64,000 bases of DNA from Phymatolithon calcareum (taxonomy: Eukaryota > Rhodophyta > Florideophyceae > Hapalidiales): assembly GCA_977006965.1 (NCBI GenBank), contig OZ345353.1, positions 4,670,478-4,734,477 on the forward strand, given 5' to 3'. Below, piece by piece: positions 20,223-30,207 of the stretch; the stretch's first letter is position 1, and every line of letters starts with the position of its first letter. The notes under the pieces are model-generated. The model was not told where the DNA came from and made no database searches. It saw only the letters and a program-made list of their open reading frames with translations. A program made the translations under genes and the position numbers.

Positions 20223-21900
20223 TTATTTCAGCAACCTACCTCGAAACAAGGGCACTAGACTTAGAGTGGCCACCACAAATTGACTTCCCAAGTGATCCCT
20301 CGCCTCATCATCATCGTAGTCATCGGACATATCTGCGTCAGACCCCGATAAATTTTCGTCGTCAAGGTCTTCTTCGACGGAGGACTCTGGAATGTCGGCG
20401 TTTCCACCGGGGGTCACAGCGTTTCCAGAATGACTCTCGATGCCTTCATTCTTGTTCTTTGCGGAAGCTGCTCGAGGACTGGGACTAGGTGGTGCAAAAG
20501 TTCCCGACAACGAAGACTTACGCGCTTGGTACCGTTGAACGCGTCTTCAGTAGCGCTTTCTCATACGAAGAATTTCCAGCCTTACGCCGGGCTTGAATAT
20601 CTTCATTTGAGTCACCAGGCTAATTGTCTAGGCTTGCTCCTGGAGACAAAGCCTCAGGAAGGACATTGCCGTCTGCGTTAAATGATATGGTAGAGCTGGT
20701 TCGGTCAGAAGGAGCATCAGCCGGAGCTTTGTGGCCCAGAGCGATTAATTGGTGCAGGACAAAAGAGACATGCGCCTCACCGATCACATGGGTTTTGCAG
20801 AGCTCACCGAGAAGGGCAACTTCGGAAACTCGACGTTGACTATCACGTCCGTCATTTCGTTCCATACTCGACCGGACAGCTTCCAAAATGCCATCCGCAA
20901 CACCTACAAGTACTTCTGTGCTGAATTTGCCAACTGCAAAAATCAATTGCGCAACTTGAGGAACGGTTCAAAACTTGACACGGGAAACGTTGACAATTTT
21001 CTTAATGACGTAGAGCTGAAGCTCATCATCCCACGGCAGTATTCTCATCCGCATCGCAGTCCACTTCACGTTCTCCGCTGTTAGCCACGAATAGATTAAA
21101 CGGCAAATGTACACATGCATCGGCGGTCGAACTTTGCGCCGCTGCAACTTAATTCCGCTTGATGGCTCAGCAGCGAAAAATGCAGTTTCAACAAGAGTAT
21201 TGTGCCGTGCTTCAAGATGTTTGACGGATTTCAGTCTCCAGACTGTGTATAGTAGATTTCCCATTCGGAGGGAGCTTGCCGGCGTAAGGTAAATCACTCG
21301 CCCGCAAGTTTCTAACAAGCGACATGCAAAGTCCACTCTGTGTCTATAAAATTCTTTCATGCAGATGGCAAGTAAAGAAAAAATTATTCCGAAGTCGATC
21401 ATCCGAAACTTGACGTATTCTTCAAGATAACGAGCGGTTTTTATGTAAGAGGCAAGGGTTTTCTCATCAATGTCCATTCGACAAGCCAGAAAACGAAAAT
21501 CTTATCCAAGGCTCCCAGCAACATTCTGTGCCACCTCTGGGTAACCTTGCCGAAGACTAGCAGCAATTCTTGCGTACGCTGGCAGTATATTCACTTTCTG
21601 CGCCGACACCTCAATCAAAGATTTCGACGGCCTCTTTGTCAGGTTTCGACTGTTTTCTGCTACGATGATGAACTGATTCGTGAAGCGATCAGCATTCTCC
21701 CTGGTTTCCGTTGCGCCCAAACGATCAAGTAGATTATCAAGAGAAGGATTCTTATCACCTTCCCTCCGCGAGGACGACCGACCTGACCCTGTTACCTTTT
21801 CCAATTCGCTCTTTTAAGAAGACTCTGCGTTGAGCTTTGCAGAATCTTGTGATGCTCCGGCTACTGTTTTCTGCCTCATTTGCCCGAATATGATCAACTT
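20223..21900 (-). pseudogene. UPF2: UPF2 (NMD factor) pseudogene, MIF4G-2/MIF4G-3 region
   Basis: UPF2 bridges UPF1 and UPF3 in nonsense-mediated decay. A single minus-strand frame reads SLDNLLDRLG, ILPAYARIAASLRQGYPEVA, a stop, DFRFLACRMDI, IDFGIIFSLLAICMKEFYRH, VDFACRLLETCGRVIYLTPA, HLEARHNTLVETAFFA, RILPWDDELQLYVIKKI, a stop, VGVADGILEAVRSSMERN and QRRVSEVALLGELCKTHVI. These match UPF2 landmarks (LLPFYARLVATL, DFRF, ACxLLETCGR, LPW-xxExxxYV, GVxxxxLExIRxGME, QRRxSxxKFLGEL) in the right order. In-frame stops in this frame: TAA 21814-21816, TAA 21502-21504, TGA 20968-20970, TAG 20620-20622. An acidic tail (EEDLDDENLSGSDADMSDDY) follows in another frame. The 5' part is lost at the nLTR-B junction near 21.98 kb. 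Confidence 0.85.
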
Positions 21901-21984
21901 TCGCTTTCGCATTGTCTTGAGCTGGCCCTTTTGCTTTAACATTGTCAATAGCTGAGTTCTCGTCTTTTCCGCTCAGCAGTGTAC

Positions 21985-23314
21985 AATGAAAAAGGGGCAT
22001 CCGTTCATGGCAGTTCTCGACGTATCCGAGGCATACGATAGTGTGCCCTGGGATATCCTCATGAAGAGGCTGACGAAGAAACTTCCTGAATAGATAACAA
22101 GGATGGTTGCGTACCTTTTAAAACTCCCGTGGGCCACATCAGCTGGAGATGAGACAGAAACGTGGTGTATCATCGACCGAATAGTGCCTCAAGGCTCCCC
22201 GCTTTGTTGATGCCGATACAATATATTCATGGACACATTCGCAAAAGCCGTCTCCGAGACAGACAGAAACGTCTCAGACAGCTCAGTGCAATTGCTCACA
22301 GATAATGTTCAGCTTCAAGGGAAGACAGGACGAAGAATAGAGGAACTTCTTACTATAGGGACCATTTGGGCAAGCAAAAATGGCATGAAAAGAAACGCAA
22401 AACCAGGAAAAAGCAAAGTTAAGTTACAGGAATTGTCTCCGAGCAGCCAGTTAAGTTATTTGCGGACGATGTGCTTCTACAGGTCAAGAATGCGAAAGGG
22501 TTACGAAGGCTACTGTACATAGCCACGGAGTGAGCAGACGAAAATTCTATGACATGGAACAAAAAGCCAGGAAAGGGCGAAGTGCTTAAGTACAAGGGGT
22601 TACCTAAGAAAAAGTTCATGCTTTCCAGAAAAGAACTACACCAAGCGGGGAGACTTTCCTACTTGGCCATTAGTATGAACTACAGTGGAGTTACACAAGA
22701 TACAGCAATGTCGAGAGTGCGGAATGCGGTTGGATGCATCCACAAACTAAGGCAGAGTGGTGTTCATGTCATTGGATTCAACACTGAAATATGCATCAGG
22801 ACTTTCAAGTCGTTGATTCTCCCCAAATGGGAGTATGCAAGTCATCTGACTCCGATGACGAAGCGGTTGGTAGCCGCAATTGAGACAGCAGAAGGTCTTT
22901 TTTACAAGAATGTCTTCGGGAAATATGCGGAGCATCGAAGAAATCGAATGAGGCGACTCTGGCGGCTAGAAAGTGCCGAGGTGAGAAGGACTCACCAATC
23001 GGAAAGGTTTTCTTCGAGGAGCATCTCAGAAAAGCATTGAAAAAAGCAAAAGAAGGCAAAGTGTCAAAGAAGCTGCGATTAGAAGATGCAATCCAAGTGT
23101 GGCAAAAATGCGAAGAGGATCGCTCAGTGAAAATCCCGATAAAAAAGAATAAGAAGTTACCAGGAGTGCTACAAATAAGGGACAGGACGACAAGGCTATG
23201 ATGTCTAAGACTGATTTTTAACAGAGCTTCGTTGTGCAGGAAATCAATCCTCGGTGAGTATTTCGGACCCGGTGCTGAAATTGAGCTTATTGCACTTCAA
23301 CGCATACTCGGGTC
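21985..23314 (+). mobile_element. nLTR-B-type reverse transcriptase pseudogene
   Basis: The plus strand reads FMAVLDVSEAYDSVPWDIL (RT motif A), later DRIVPQGSPL (the conserved PQGSPLSP block), then after stops a 163-codon frame (22549-23040) with TWNKKPGKGEVLKYKG (thumb entry), RTFKSLILPKWEYASHLTPM and RRLWRLESAEVRR. It continues as LRKALKKAKEG, IQVWQKCEEDRSVKI, LPGVLQIRDRTTRL, CLRLIFNRASL and LGEYFGPGAEIELIALQRIL. The last part is homologous to 44.95-44.45 kb. No FADD motif is readable in frame. Multiple stops mean it is dead. It truncates the UPF2 pseudogene. Confidence 0.8.
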
Positions 23315-23436
23315 TAAGAAGAAGAAGAGGAAATTTTTATTTTAGTGTTACCATTGCATCTGCTGACGCTTGGGGCAACACTTCTGGCGAGACACTAGGA
23401 CTCAATCGTAACCCAAAAGCTCCATTTCGCGAAAAG
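23315..23436 (-). mobile_element. S2 SINE-like element, copy 2
   Basis: TAAGAAGAAGAAG at the left, then the S2 body (GTTACCATTGCATCTGCTGA and GCTTGGGGCAACACTTCTG) to CTCCATTTCGCG. Relative to the plus strand it is inverted compared with copy 1. It sits exactly at the end of the nLTR-B pseudogene and before an NB-ARC fragment. No TSD was recognised. Confidence 0.65.
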
Positions 23437-23440
23437 TGAC

Positions 23441-23837
23441 ATGGTCAGCAAAACTCCAAAACCTACATCTGGTCTCACAGAAGAGATCTCGAGGGGGAAC
23501 ATCATATCGCTTCTATTGCCACGCAGAGTATACCGTCTCTTGACGAGCGACGGAGCGAACATGGGAGTTTGCGACGTCCCGAGTCGTTTCTACGCCGATG
23601 GCGCCATGGGCGAGCATTGTCTGCTGAGCAAAGTGATTTCCTTGCAGCATATGCGGATAGCGCGCTCACGGAGGTCGTGCTTCCCATGGCGTGCGCGAAT
23701 TTTCTGCAGATGCATGAAGCAATTGCGAAGGACGTTTAAGGGTGACTCCTTTGAGCGCGTGCTGCAGGCGTACACACCGAGGTTGTGGTGGTCTGTTCCA
23801 GAGGACGTGTACATTCATGAGAATCTTGAGAGGCACG
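23441..23837 (+). pseudogene. NB-ARC protein C-terminal fragment, copy 3
   Basis: The plus-strand frame ends KGDSFERVLQAYTPRLWWSV then PEDVYIHENLERH. NB-ARC 2 ends with the related EKGDSFEHALLAHALMSWRS. The WWxVPxDxYIHENLxxH pattern follows the winged-helix domain in many NB-ARC proteins. The 5' part shares GCAAAACTCCAAAACCT with the region behind NB-ARC 2 (35.49 kb). The frame runs directly into the S1 element, which ends the homology. Confidence 0.55.
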
Positions 23838-24040
23838 TTTTTTTGAATTTATTAAACGCCCTCAGAAACACTCATAAGACTGTAAGGGAGACGCGTTTCA
23901 GATGCTACTACCTTGGTAGCTCCGTTAATCTGTTAAAGCCCGCAAAACACGGGCTCGTTGCTATCATCGTAGCCCTAGCTGCAAAAACCCTCCTCCAGAG
24001 AAGGTGGAGGGAAAAGCTTCGAGTCCACTTGTCCTGTTCG
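23838..24040 (-). mobile_element. S1 SINE-like element, copy 2
   Basis: Starts with a T-run (tail) followed by GAATTTATTAAACGCCCTCA and GAAACACTCATAAGACTGTA, as in the S1 copies at 8.5 and 28.1 kb, and ends GAGTCCACTTGTC. It extends an NB-ARC frame by chance for about 60 codons. No TSD was recognised. Confidence 0.7.
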
Positions 24041-24054
24041 TAGGAATCTCAGCG

Positions 24055-24707
24055 TCGCCGTTCTATTGTCTTGGTCTATTCCATGTCGTCATAAAAGACG
24101 ATTGTGAGGAATAGTACTTTGTCAAGTGCCTTTTCAGTCACACTAGTCTCCTCTTCTGTTAGTCGATATCTTTGAAGCTACACTTCGAGCTTGTTCATGA
24201 GAATTGGTACGATTTCACCGAATTTGTCTTCCAGAAGTTTTGTACTCAATGGGGGAAAACGTCCGAATGCCCATTTAATCGCCAATTGGCGGTGACGTGC
24301 TTTCGGTAGTCTGATGATGGCGGGAGTAGACCCGGGAATATCATAAGGAATTTTCCTCTTTCTGCTCGCCTCCAAGCCGCCTCCTTCGTCTTTAAAGAGC
24401 AGGTCGCTCAACGATTTTGCTGAAACTCGCTGCTTAAGATGGGTTAGTGCCGTCTCGAATAGGTCGTGATGTAGAATGTAGAATTAATGATATGTCACGA
24501 CACACCCTTTGCAATTCCTCAACGTCTCTTTCCTCTCTTGGGACTGCGAGCAAGCCCATTTTCCTTGTTCTGGCTCGCTCAAGCATTCGTAACGCTAGAA
24601 CTAGTCTTCTGTCTTCCGCATTATGTATGCGACAGAGAAAACGAAGTCTCGCGGGTCAATTTTTTGCGATTGGACCAAATACTTGTCCGAAAAAAGTCTT
24701 CTCCATG
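24055..24707 (-). mobile_element. nLTR-B fragment interrupted by nLTR-A
   Basis: The minus strand reads EKTFFGQVFGPIAKN, a stop, PARLRFLCRIHNAEDRRLVL and ALRMLERARTRKMGLLAV, then, after a gap, RKRKIPYDIPGSTPAI, RHRQLAIKWAFGRFP and RLTEEETSVTEKALDK. The first part matches 43.2 kb (EKTFFAQVIGPVSKN); the last part is the nLTR-B C-terminal domain. This copy shows that the domain follows the RT directly. Its 5' side ends at the 3' tail of the nLTR-A copy, consistent with nesting. Confidence 0.7.
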
Positions 24708-24745
24708 TCTTTCTTTCTTTATTGCAGATGACGTTAATTTTTAAG

Positions 24746-25897
24746 TTAACGCCTAAACTTGCTCTCGAGCAAGTTCTCTTCGTTCAAATATTGGATTATC
24801 GCTACGGGTTTCTCTCTGCACAGATCTTCTACCGTTTTGCTCCGAACTCTGCCGATGAATTTCCGTCGACTAACAGCCCGACCCGAACAATGTAGTATCA
24901 TATGTTCCACAGTTTCCTTCACACCATACGGGCATTTCTTGCACATTGGGTCGTGAGGAAGTGGCTCATTCTCGTTGTGTCCATGGTGAAAGCTGGCGAC
25001 GATTGGACAGCAATTAGTTATGAGCTGGTTGAGTATTACCTCAGCCCGTCTATGTGAGATGTGTAGGTCTTCCGGGAGTGTCGGGATAGTAACTGGTTTG
25101 CTTCTACAAGGCGGTTTGATAATGGATCGTGCCGCTTCCATGGTGAGATGTACCGCTTGATGTGATAGCAGGCTTGATTCCGAGATTCCCCGGCGCGCGA
25201 GCTCATCAGCAGCCTCATTTTTCGGGACTCCGCAGTGACTCGGTATCCAAATGCCTTCTATGTGAATCTCCTGTGCCATGATTTGTTCCATAAGATTCCA
25301 TAGTTTCCGAACCATCTCTCCAAACATCCGCGGCTGGCCGTTGAGTGCGTCTATGCAGCTCTTGCTGTCGGTGAACCATCAGATAGTGCTACCGATCGAT
25401 ATCGGTAGACTGGATGCTGCCTGAAATGCGTGTACGGCCGCAAAAGCCTCGGCGTCGAATGAGGAGCCAATGGCCCCAGCGGACAGCCCTTCTTCCAGTA
25501 TCGCTTCTTCTCCGGGCAGCACCAAAACGCCCGCACCACCGACCTGCGGTGGGATTGTACGGTACATGTCCAGTGTGTAATCATCTTCATCGCATAGGAT
25601 AACTCGCTGCTTCGAGGCCGTCGGGGTCGTTTCGTAGGCATACTCGTCCCCGTCGTCGTAGACCAAGAGGACATCCGGCGGCTTGCCGTGTCGAGCTTCA
25701 AACCGTTTCGCTGCGTCGTGGTTCTGATGTTCGGTAGAGTTGAATTTCTTCAAGGTCGCGGTGTACCAACCTTCGTCCCATTTTACGGAGACGCGTTCTC
25801 CGTGATTCTGATGCCAGACGTGAGCTTGCGGTATTTCTCCCACACTTCCATCTGTCCATATTTCGATATCCGCTGTTCTCACTGCATTACGCTCCAA
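24746..25897 (-). CDS. nLTR-A RNase H domain with inserted Tudor-like module
   Basis: One frame read through a single TGA (25379-25381). RNase H catalytic residues: the Asp of IEIWTDGS, the Glu of FDAEAFAAVHAF, the Asp of WFTDSKSCIDAL, and the Asp of IPSHCGVPKNEAADELAR. Between the WTDGS strand and GGAGVLVLPG there are about 100 extra residues containing GERVSVKWDEGWYTATLKK and PDVLLVYDDGDEYAYE. Their VxVxW-xxGWYxATV..VxYDDGD pattern is that of Tudor-type barrels. Normal RNase H has only a short turn there. After RNase H come LPHDPMCKKCPYG and VEHMILHC, a CxxC..HxxxxC zinc-binding-like tail common in such elements. Confidence 0.7.
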
Positions 25898-25956
25898 AAT
25901 AACGGCCTCTGTGGCGGCGCGCTTCTACTACGGTTCATCCTTCGCGGAAATAGGCG

Positions 25957-26775
25957 TTATGAAGGTCGTAAACCTGTTGCTTGAGCGATCCTTCCCGATT
26001 GGTGAGTGGAATCCCCTTTCTCCACGTCTGCAATAGCTGTTTGAACTCTTGTTGTCCATGTCGTCAGATGCATGGCATATTCCCATCTTGGCTGTATCAA
26101 AGCCTTGTACATCTTGATTGCTTTTAAGGGGCTGAGTCTCCGGGCTGTTACACCAAGGGATCTCAGCTGATACATTGCTATCTTGACCTGTCGGATGCGT
26201 TCAAGCATTTTCTTGTCGATAACTCCCTCACTGCTGAGTGATATGCCAAGGTATAGGACTTCTTTGACTTTTGTCAGCGTTTTCCCAGAAAGCTTGAATG
26301 TGGGTGATCTTGTGCCTTCGGAGAGAAGAACTTCGCTCTTCCCTGCTTTCGTGTTCCACCTCATTTGCCTATCTCTCGCCCATTGCGAAGAAATATTTAA
26401 CAGTCTCTGTAGTCCGACTGCTGATTTTTCCGTTAGGAGCATGTCGTCCGCGAAAAGAACTGCTGCCACGTCGGCAACATCCCTTGGAACTTGGCTTATT
26501 CTTTCTGCGAATTCGTCCATGAGTAGATTATACAAACTTGGGCTCAGCGGGGATCCCTGAGGTACTCCCCTGTCGATTAGAAACCACTTTTGCTGGGGAT
26601 CACTAATCGTTGATACCCAGGACGGTGTCAAGAAAACCTCGATCATCTCGCATAGGTCATGTTGTTTTGACAGACACGTGGTGTTTACAAATTTGGGTAC
26701 CGAACTTCCTGCTATTTTTCTGGTTGTGCGATGGACGCATGTTAGATTTGACATCAACGGTTCCTTGTGACTCAA
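25957..26775 (-). CDS. nLTR-A reverse transcriptase domain (fragment)
   Basis: 272 codons. RGVPQGSPLSPSLYNLLMDE is the conserved RT block, VAAVLFADDMLLTEKS carries the catalytic FADD, and MRWNTKAGKSEVLL and VKEVLYLGISLSSEGVID are the thumb-proximal motifs. IKMYKALIQPRWEYAMHLTT follows, as in nLTR-B. The fingers and the first catalytic aspartate are missing because the copy is 5'-truncated. The frame ends at 25957 and coding resumes in a different frame for RNase H at 25897. The protein would copy element RNA into a nicked chromosomal target. Confidence 0.8.
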   Translation of the reverse strand: MSHKEPLMSNLTCVHRTTRKIAGSSVPKFVNTTCLSKQHDLCEMIEVFLTPSWVSTISDPQQKWFLIDRGVPQGSPLSPSLYNLLMDEFAERISQVPRDVADVAAVLFADDMLLTEKSAVGLQRLLNISSQWARDRQMRWNTKAGKSEVLLSEGTRSPTFKLSGKTLTKVKEVLYLGISLSSEGVIDKKMLERIRQVKIAMYQLRSLGVTARRLSPLKAIKMYKALIQPRWEYAMHLTTWTTRVQTAIADVEKGDSTHQSGRIAQATGLRPS

Positions 26776-26959
26776 GTCGGACTTTAAGTGATTGATGACT
26801 CTTGGCGAAGACGTTTTCCCTTCCTGACTCAGTCGGGAATTTTAGTTTACATGGAAAGCTATACAAGTGTCGTGGGGAAGAGTATCGGAAGGAAAGCCGT
26901 CGTTTCTGTTCCAAGTGTGTGGGCGCCTGTTCATTTTAAGAACGGACAGCGCAGTTGTG

Positions 26960-27770
26960 AGATCCTACTTTCCGATAAGTTGCAACCGGTTGCAATCAGT
27001 GCCAACCGGTCCCAGACGGTCCCAGACGGTGGGAAAGAAGCACACAAGGTGTGACACCGTGATATACACGTCATTATGACTGATATACACGGGTCATTAC
27101 AGTCAGAACTGTCAAATCAGTCAAAACAGTCATATCGGTCAATAATAAATACGTCGTGTGCACGCCGGTTGAGTAGACCAACCACGAGACGCATTTGTGG
27201 CATTCTACATGCCTGCGCATTCAGTTTGGATCCAGCTGTGACCAGAAGTTTTCACCAGAACATCTGCCTGGGTGAGTGTCTCATAGATCGATCAGGACAA
27301 GATGTTGCAATCGGTTGCAACCGGTTGCAATCAGTGCCAACCGGTCCCAGGCAGATGTTCTGGTGAAAACTTCTGGTCACAGCTGGATCCAAACTGAATG
27401 CGCAGGCATGTAGAATGCCACAAATGTGTCTCGTGGTTGGTCTTCTCAACCGGCGTGCACACGACGAATTTATTATTGACCGATATGACTGTTTTGACTG
27501 ATTTGACAGTTCTGACTGTAATGACCCGTGTATATCAGTCATAATGACGTGTATATCACGGTGTCACACCTTGCGTGCTTCTTTCCTACCGTCTGGGACC
27601 GATTGCGACCTGTTCCAACAGATTGCAACATCTTGTCCGGATCGGGCTATGAGACACTCACCCAGGCAGATGTTCTGGTGAAAACGTCTGGTCACAGCTG
27701 GATCCAAACTGAATGTGGAGGCATGTAGAATGCCAGAAATGCGTCTGGTGGTTGGTCTACTCAAGCGCCA
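26960..27770. repeat. Long near-perfect inverted repeat plus a partial third unit
   Basis: The arms 27019-27271 and 27347-27600 are inverted copies of each other with a few mismatches, separated by a 75-bp spacer. Identical peptides are therefore read from both strands. The spacer and outer flanks are built from CGGTTGCAA-type subrepeats, including the 16-bp palindrome TTGCAACCGGTTGCAA. The arms contain short CAGTCA-type subrepeats with a period of about 10. A third partial unit in the orientation of the right arm covers 27661-27770. No ORF with recognisable motifs. Confidence 0.85.
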
Positions 27771-28113
27771 TGCTCACGATTTATTTCTATTTTTTTCACC
27801 GTTGGGCAGTTTTTCGCAGGTGTGCAAAACCTACCATTGTCTATACTACAACTCACACTGTGTCATCTCTACCCGCAAGCTGTGTTTTCTCTCTACAAAC
27901 GTTCTTAGAGGAGCGCAAGGCTCCTGATCGCCCAACCAAAGACTTGATTCCCAGAGCATTGGAGTCAAATAGGGCGAATACGGTAGCTTTGTTGCAGCAG
28001 CACAGTAACCACTGCGCTCATCAAGCTCTTAAAGTGCAGTTTCGAGAATTATTGACTCTTTGTCTGGGGATGATGAATCACCTAAAGACCGCCGCCAAGA
28101 CAGCTCTCGTCAC

Positions 28114-28285
28114 TTTTTTTTGAATTTTGAATTTATTACACGCCCTCAGAAACACACATAAGACTGTAAAGGAGATGTGTTCCAGATGCTACTTCCTTGG
28201 TAGCTCCGTTACTCTGTTCAAGCCCGCAAAACCCGGGCTCGTTGCTATCGTCGCAGCCCTAGCTGCAAAAACATTCCTCCAGAGA
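28114..28285 (-). mobile_element. S1 SINE-like element, copy 3, with 12-bp TSD
   Basis: A 172-bp insertion with a T-run and TTGAATTTTGAATTTATTAC at its left (tail side). It is flanked by AGCTCTCGTCAC at 28102-28113 and 28286-28297. Tra1/TRRAP copy 1 (about 18.05-18.09 kb) carries the single, uninterrupted AGCTCTCGTCAC. Its 5' end is about 30 bp shorter than copy 1 of S1. Confidence 0.9.
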
Positions 28286-29599
28286 AGCTCTCGTCACTGC
28301 AAAACGAGGAACACCTGAGTACAAGTCTGCATCAAATAAGGTCGGTTCGTTAAAAAAGCTCTACGATCGCTTTGTGGAAGCATATCGAGAAGCCCAATGG
28401 AAGCAGACTCTTGTGCAAGTGCAGACTCGAGCGCATCAAGCACAAGTTCTTCCGCAGGTGCAATCTCAGCAGTCCGGTGGAGTGCCTGCTTCTCGAAATC
28501 ATTCGCACTGCCAAGTTTGTGAATTCGATGTCTCCGATGCAAGCGGTTATTCTTCAAAAACTCCTAATGGGAAGGGAAGGGCAACTGGATCGCATAGAGG
28601 CACACCTGTGAATAACGGTGACGAGTGTCAACCTGGAATTCACAGGGCGAAGACAGTGGGACGGTCCTTTCTCCTCGACAGAGCCCGCAATATTCCAGAG
28701 TCGCTTATTTCGTTGTGCATTCGCCTCCGCGGACACCGCTCGAGCTTGGCGATGTTTTTATGGCACGGCTTGTGAAAACGCACCAAAGTCTTTATATGAA
28801 CATCAAGCGAATTACATATTCCTTAGCGAAGAGGATAAAATCTCAACAAGAGGAACAACTACTGCACCTCATTAATGCTTTGTTGCACCTCTATAATCAA
28901 CTATCTTTTCAGTCAGAAAAGGAAGTACCATCATCCTTGCGATCCGCTCTGGAAGATGTTTCACCACTGTGCTTAGGAAAACCCACGATGGATCTGCCAC
29001 ATCCACCTGTCTTTGAAAAAATTCACCCACATATGGCTCAACTGAAGCCAGTGTTTGAGGCTGAATAAGCTTCGCAAGTTTGCAGGACTTCCCATCTCGT
29101 ATCGAACAGTTTTTCGCGCGATTGCGGCAGTGACAGTGGAAGAACATTTTCCAACGTCGTGTGGACTGCTTGGGAGCCACTCGAAATATGGAGATCATGG
29201 GCCACCATCTGATTGAATTTACGGCTTTGATGTTGAAGTGATTGGCCGGTGTCTCGTGGCAGAAGCTGTGTAAATGAGTACCGGCTCTCTTACGACTATT
29301 GAAAAGCTCTGTGCTGATTCTGCTGTTGTCCATCGTCATTCTGGGACCGCCCGAGGGGTATGTGTGCTCGGAAAGAATGGAAAGGAGTATCGATTTATTC
29401 TTGAGACCAGCGCCAATGCAACCGTGCAACCAGCGGGAGAAAGAGCTGACCAATTATGCCGCCTTCTCAATGCATGATTCTTCTCTCGGTATGACGGATC
29501 GTAGATCCACCACGCTTGCTCCGGATGGAATCGAATCATAGCTCGAGCGGCAGGCAGAGAAGCAGGAGTGCTTTCCTAATTGGCTAACAAAAATAAGGA

Positions 29600-29749
29600 C
29601 TTTCCAACCCGGGTCATCCCTTTGAAGGACGGCGGCTGAAGATTGGGCCATTGTGACATCAAGTTCCACTCGTATCTGTTATAGTCTACTGTAGTCGTAA
29701 GGACGGGGAGTTGGTCAAAAACTCCGAAACCTGCATAAAAGAAAGAAAG
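29600..29749 (+). mobile_element. S3 SINE-like element with 11-bp TSD
   Basis: A 150-bp insertion from CTTTCCAACCCGGGTC to a tail CATAAAAGAAAGAAAG, flanked by AAAAATAAGGA at 29589-29599 and 29750-29760. Copy 1 of the host pseudogene (near 16.64 kb) lacks it. The tail resembles that of nLTR-A, suggesting mobilisation by that family. Confidence 0.85.
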
Positions 29750-30045
29750 AAAAATAAGGACCTGCAGTAATCTGAGTAGAAGATAATTTAGCAATAAAGC
29801 ACTGCCTTGCGAGCCCCGCGAAGAGGAGAAAGCAGTTTCTCTCGGTATGAGGAACCAAAGCCTCGCAGAACTCGAATTGAAGTTCCAAAACTCATTCCTA
29901 CTAGTCATCACTCTCGTCTTGTCTCCTAAGACCCTCACACGTATTTATTGGCGGAGGGCCAGAGAGAGCCGGCGAAGGACTCAGCGTAATGGGCAATAGG
30001 GCGAGAAGCAAGGACGCGAAGCGTCTATTGCGGCACCCGTGAAAG

Positions 30046-30207
30046 GTAGATATTTATTTAAAAGTTACCAACGCATCTGCTGACGCTCGGGGCAACTTTC
30101 CTTAGGCCAAGAGATTTTGGCTAGATTCTGTCTTGAAGGTGTTTTCTTTTCTTGTTGGTGTAACATGATTCAGTGGATTACAAAAACCAACCTCTAGTCT
30201 CCTTACG
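30046..30207 (+). mobile_element. Insertion with an S2 remnant in Tra1/TRRAP copy 2
   Basis: About 160 bp absent from copy 1. Its left third reads TATTTATTTAAAAGTTACCA, then ACGCATCTGCTGACGCTCGG, matching S2. The right part, with AAAAACCAACCTCTAGTCTC, resembles the sequence after S2 at 23.45 kb, so S2 and its 3' neighbour may have moved together. No TSD was recognised. Confidence 0.5.

Larger units (their letters stand above)
24708..26790 (-). mobile_element. nLTR-A non-LTR retrotransposon, 5'-truncated (RT plus RNase H)
   Basis: Minus-strand element with RT, RNase H with an inserted domain, a C-terminal zinc-binding-like region, and the tail AATAAAGAAAGAAAG at 24708-24722. It starts in the middle of the RT near 26.79 kb, next to the palindromic region. 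Fragments of the same family lie at 0.72-0.96 and 48.97-49.35 kb. One frameshift (between RT and RNase H) and one in-frame TGA (25379-25381) make it non-functional. Confidence 0.85.

Noticed and set aside
23838-24043. S1 copy 2 as a C-terminal extension of the NB-ARC fragment
   Set aside because: The same sequence occurs as a TSD-bounded insertion elsewhere; the open frame across it is chance.
27076-27542. Identical 96-aa ORFs on both strands
   Set aside because: They are the two arms of the palindrome read in opposite directions; no independent coding evidence.
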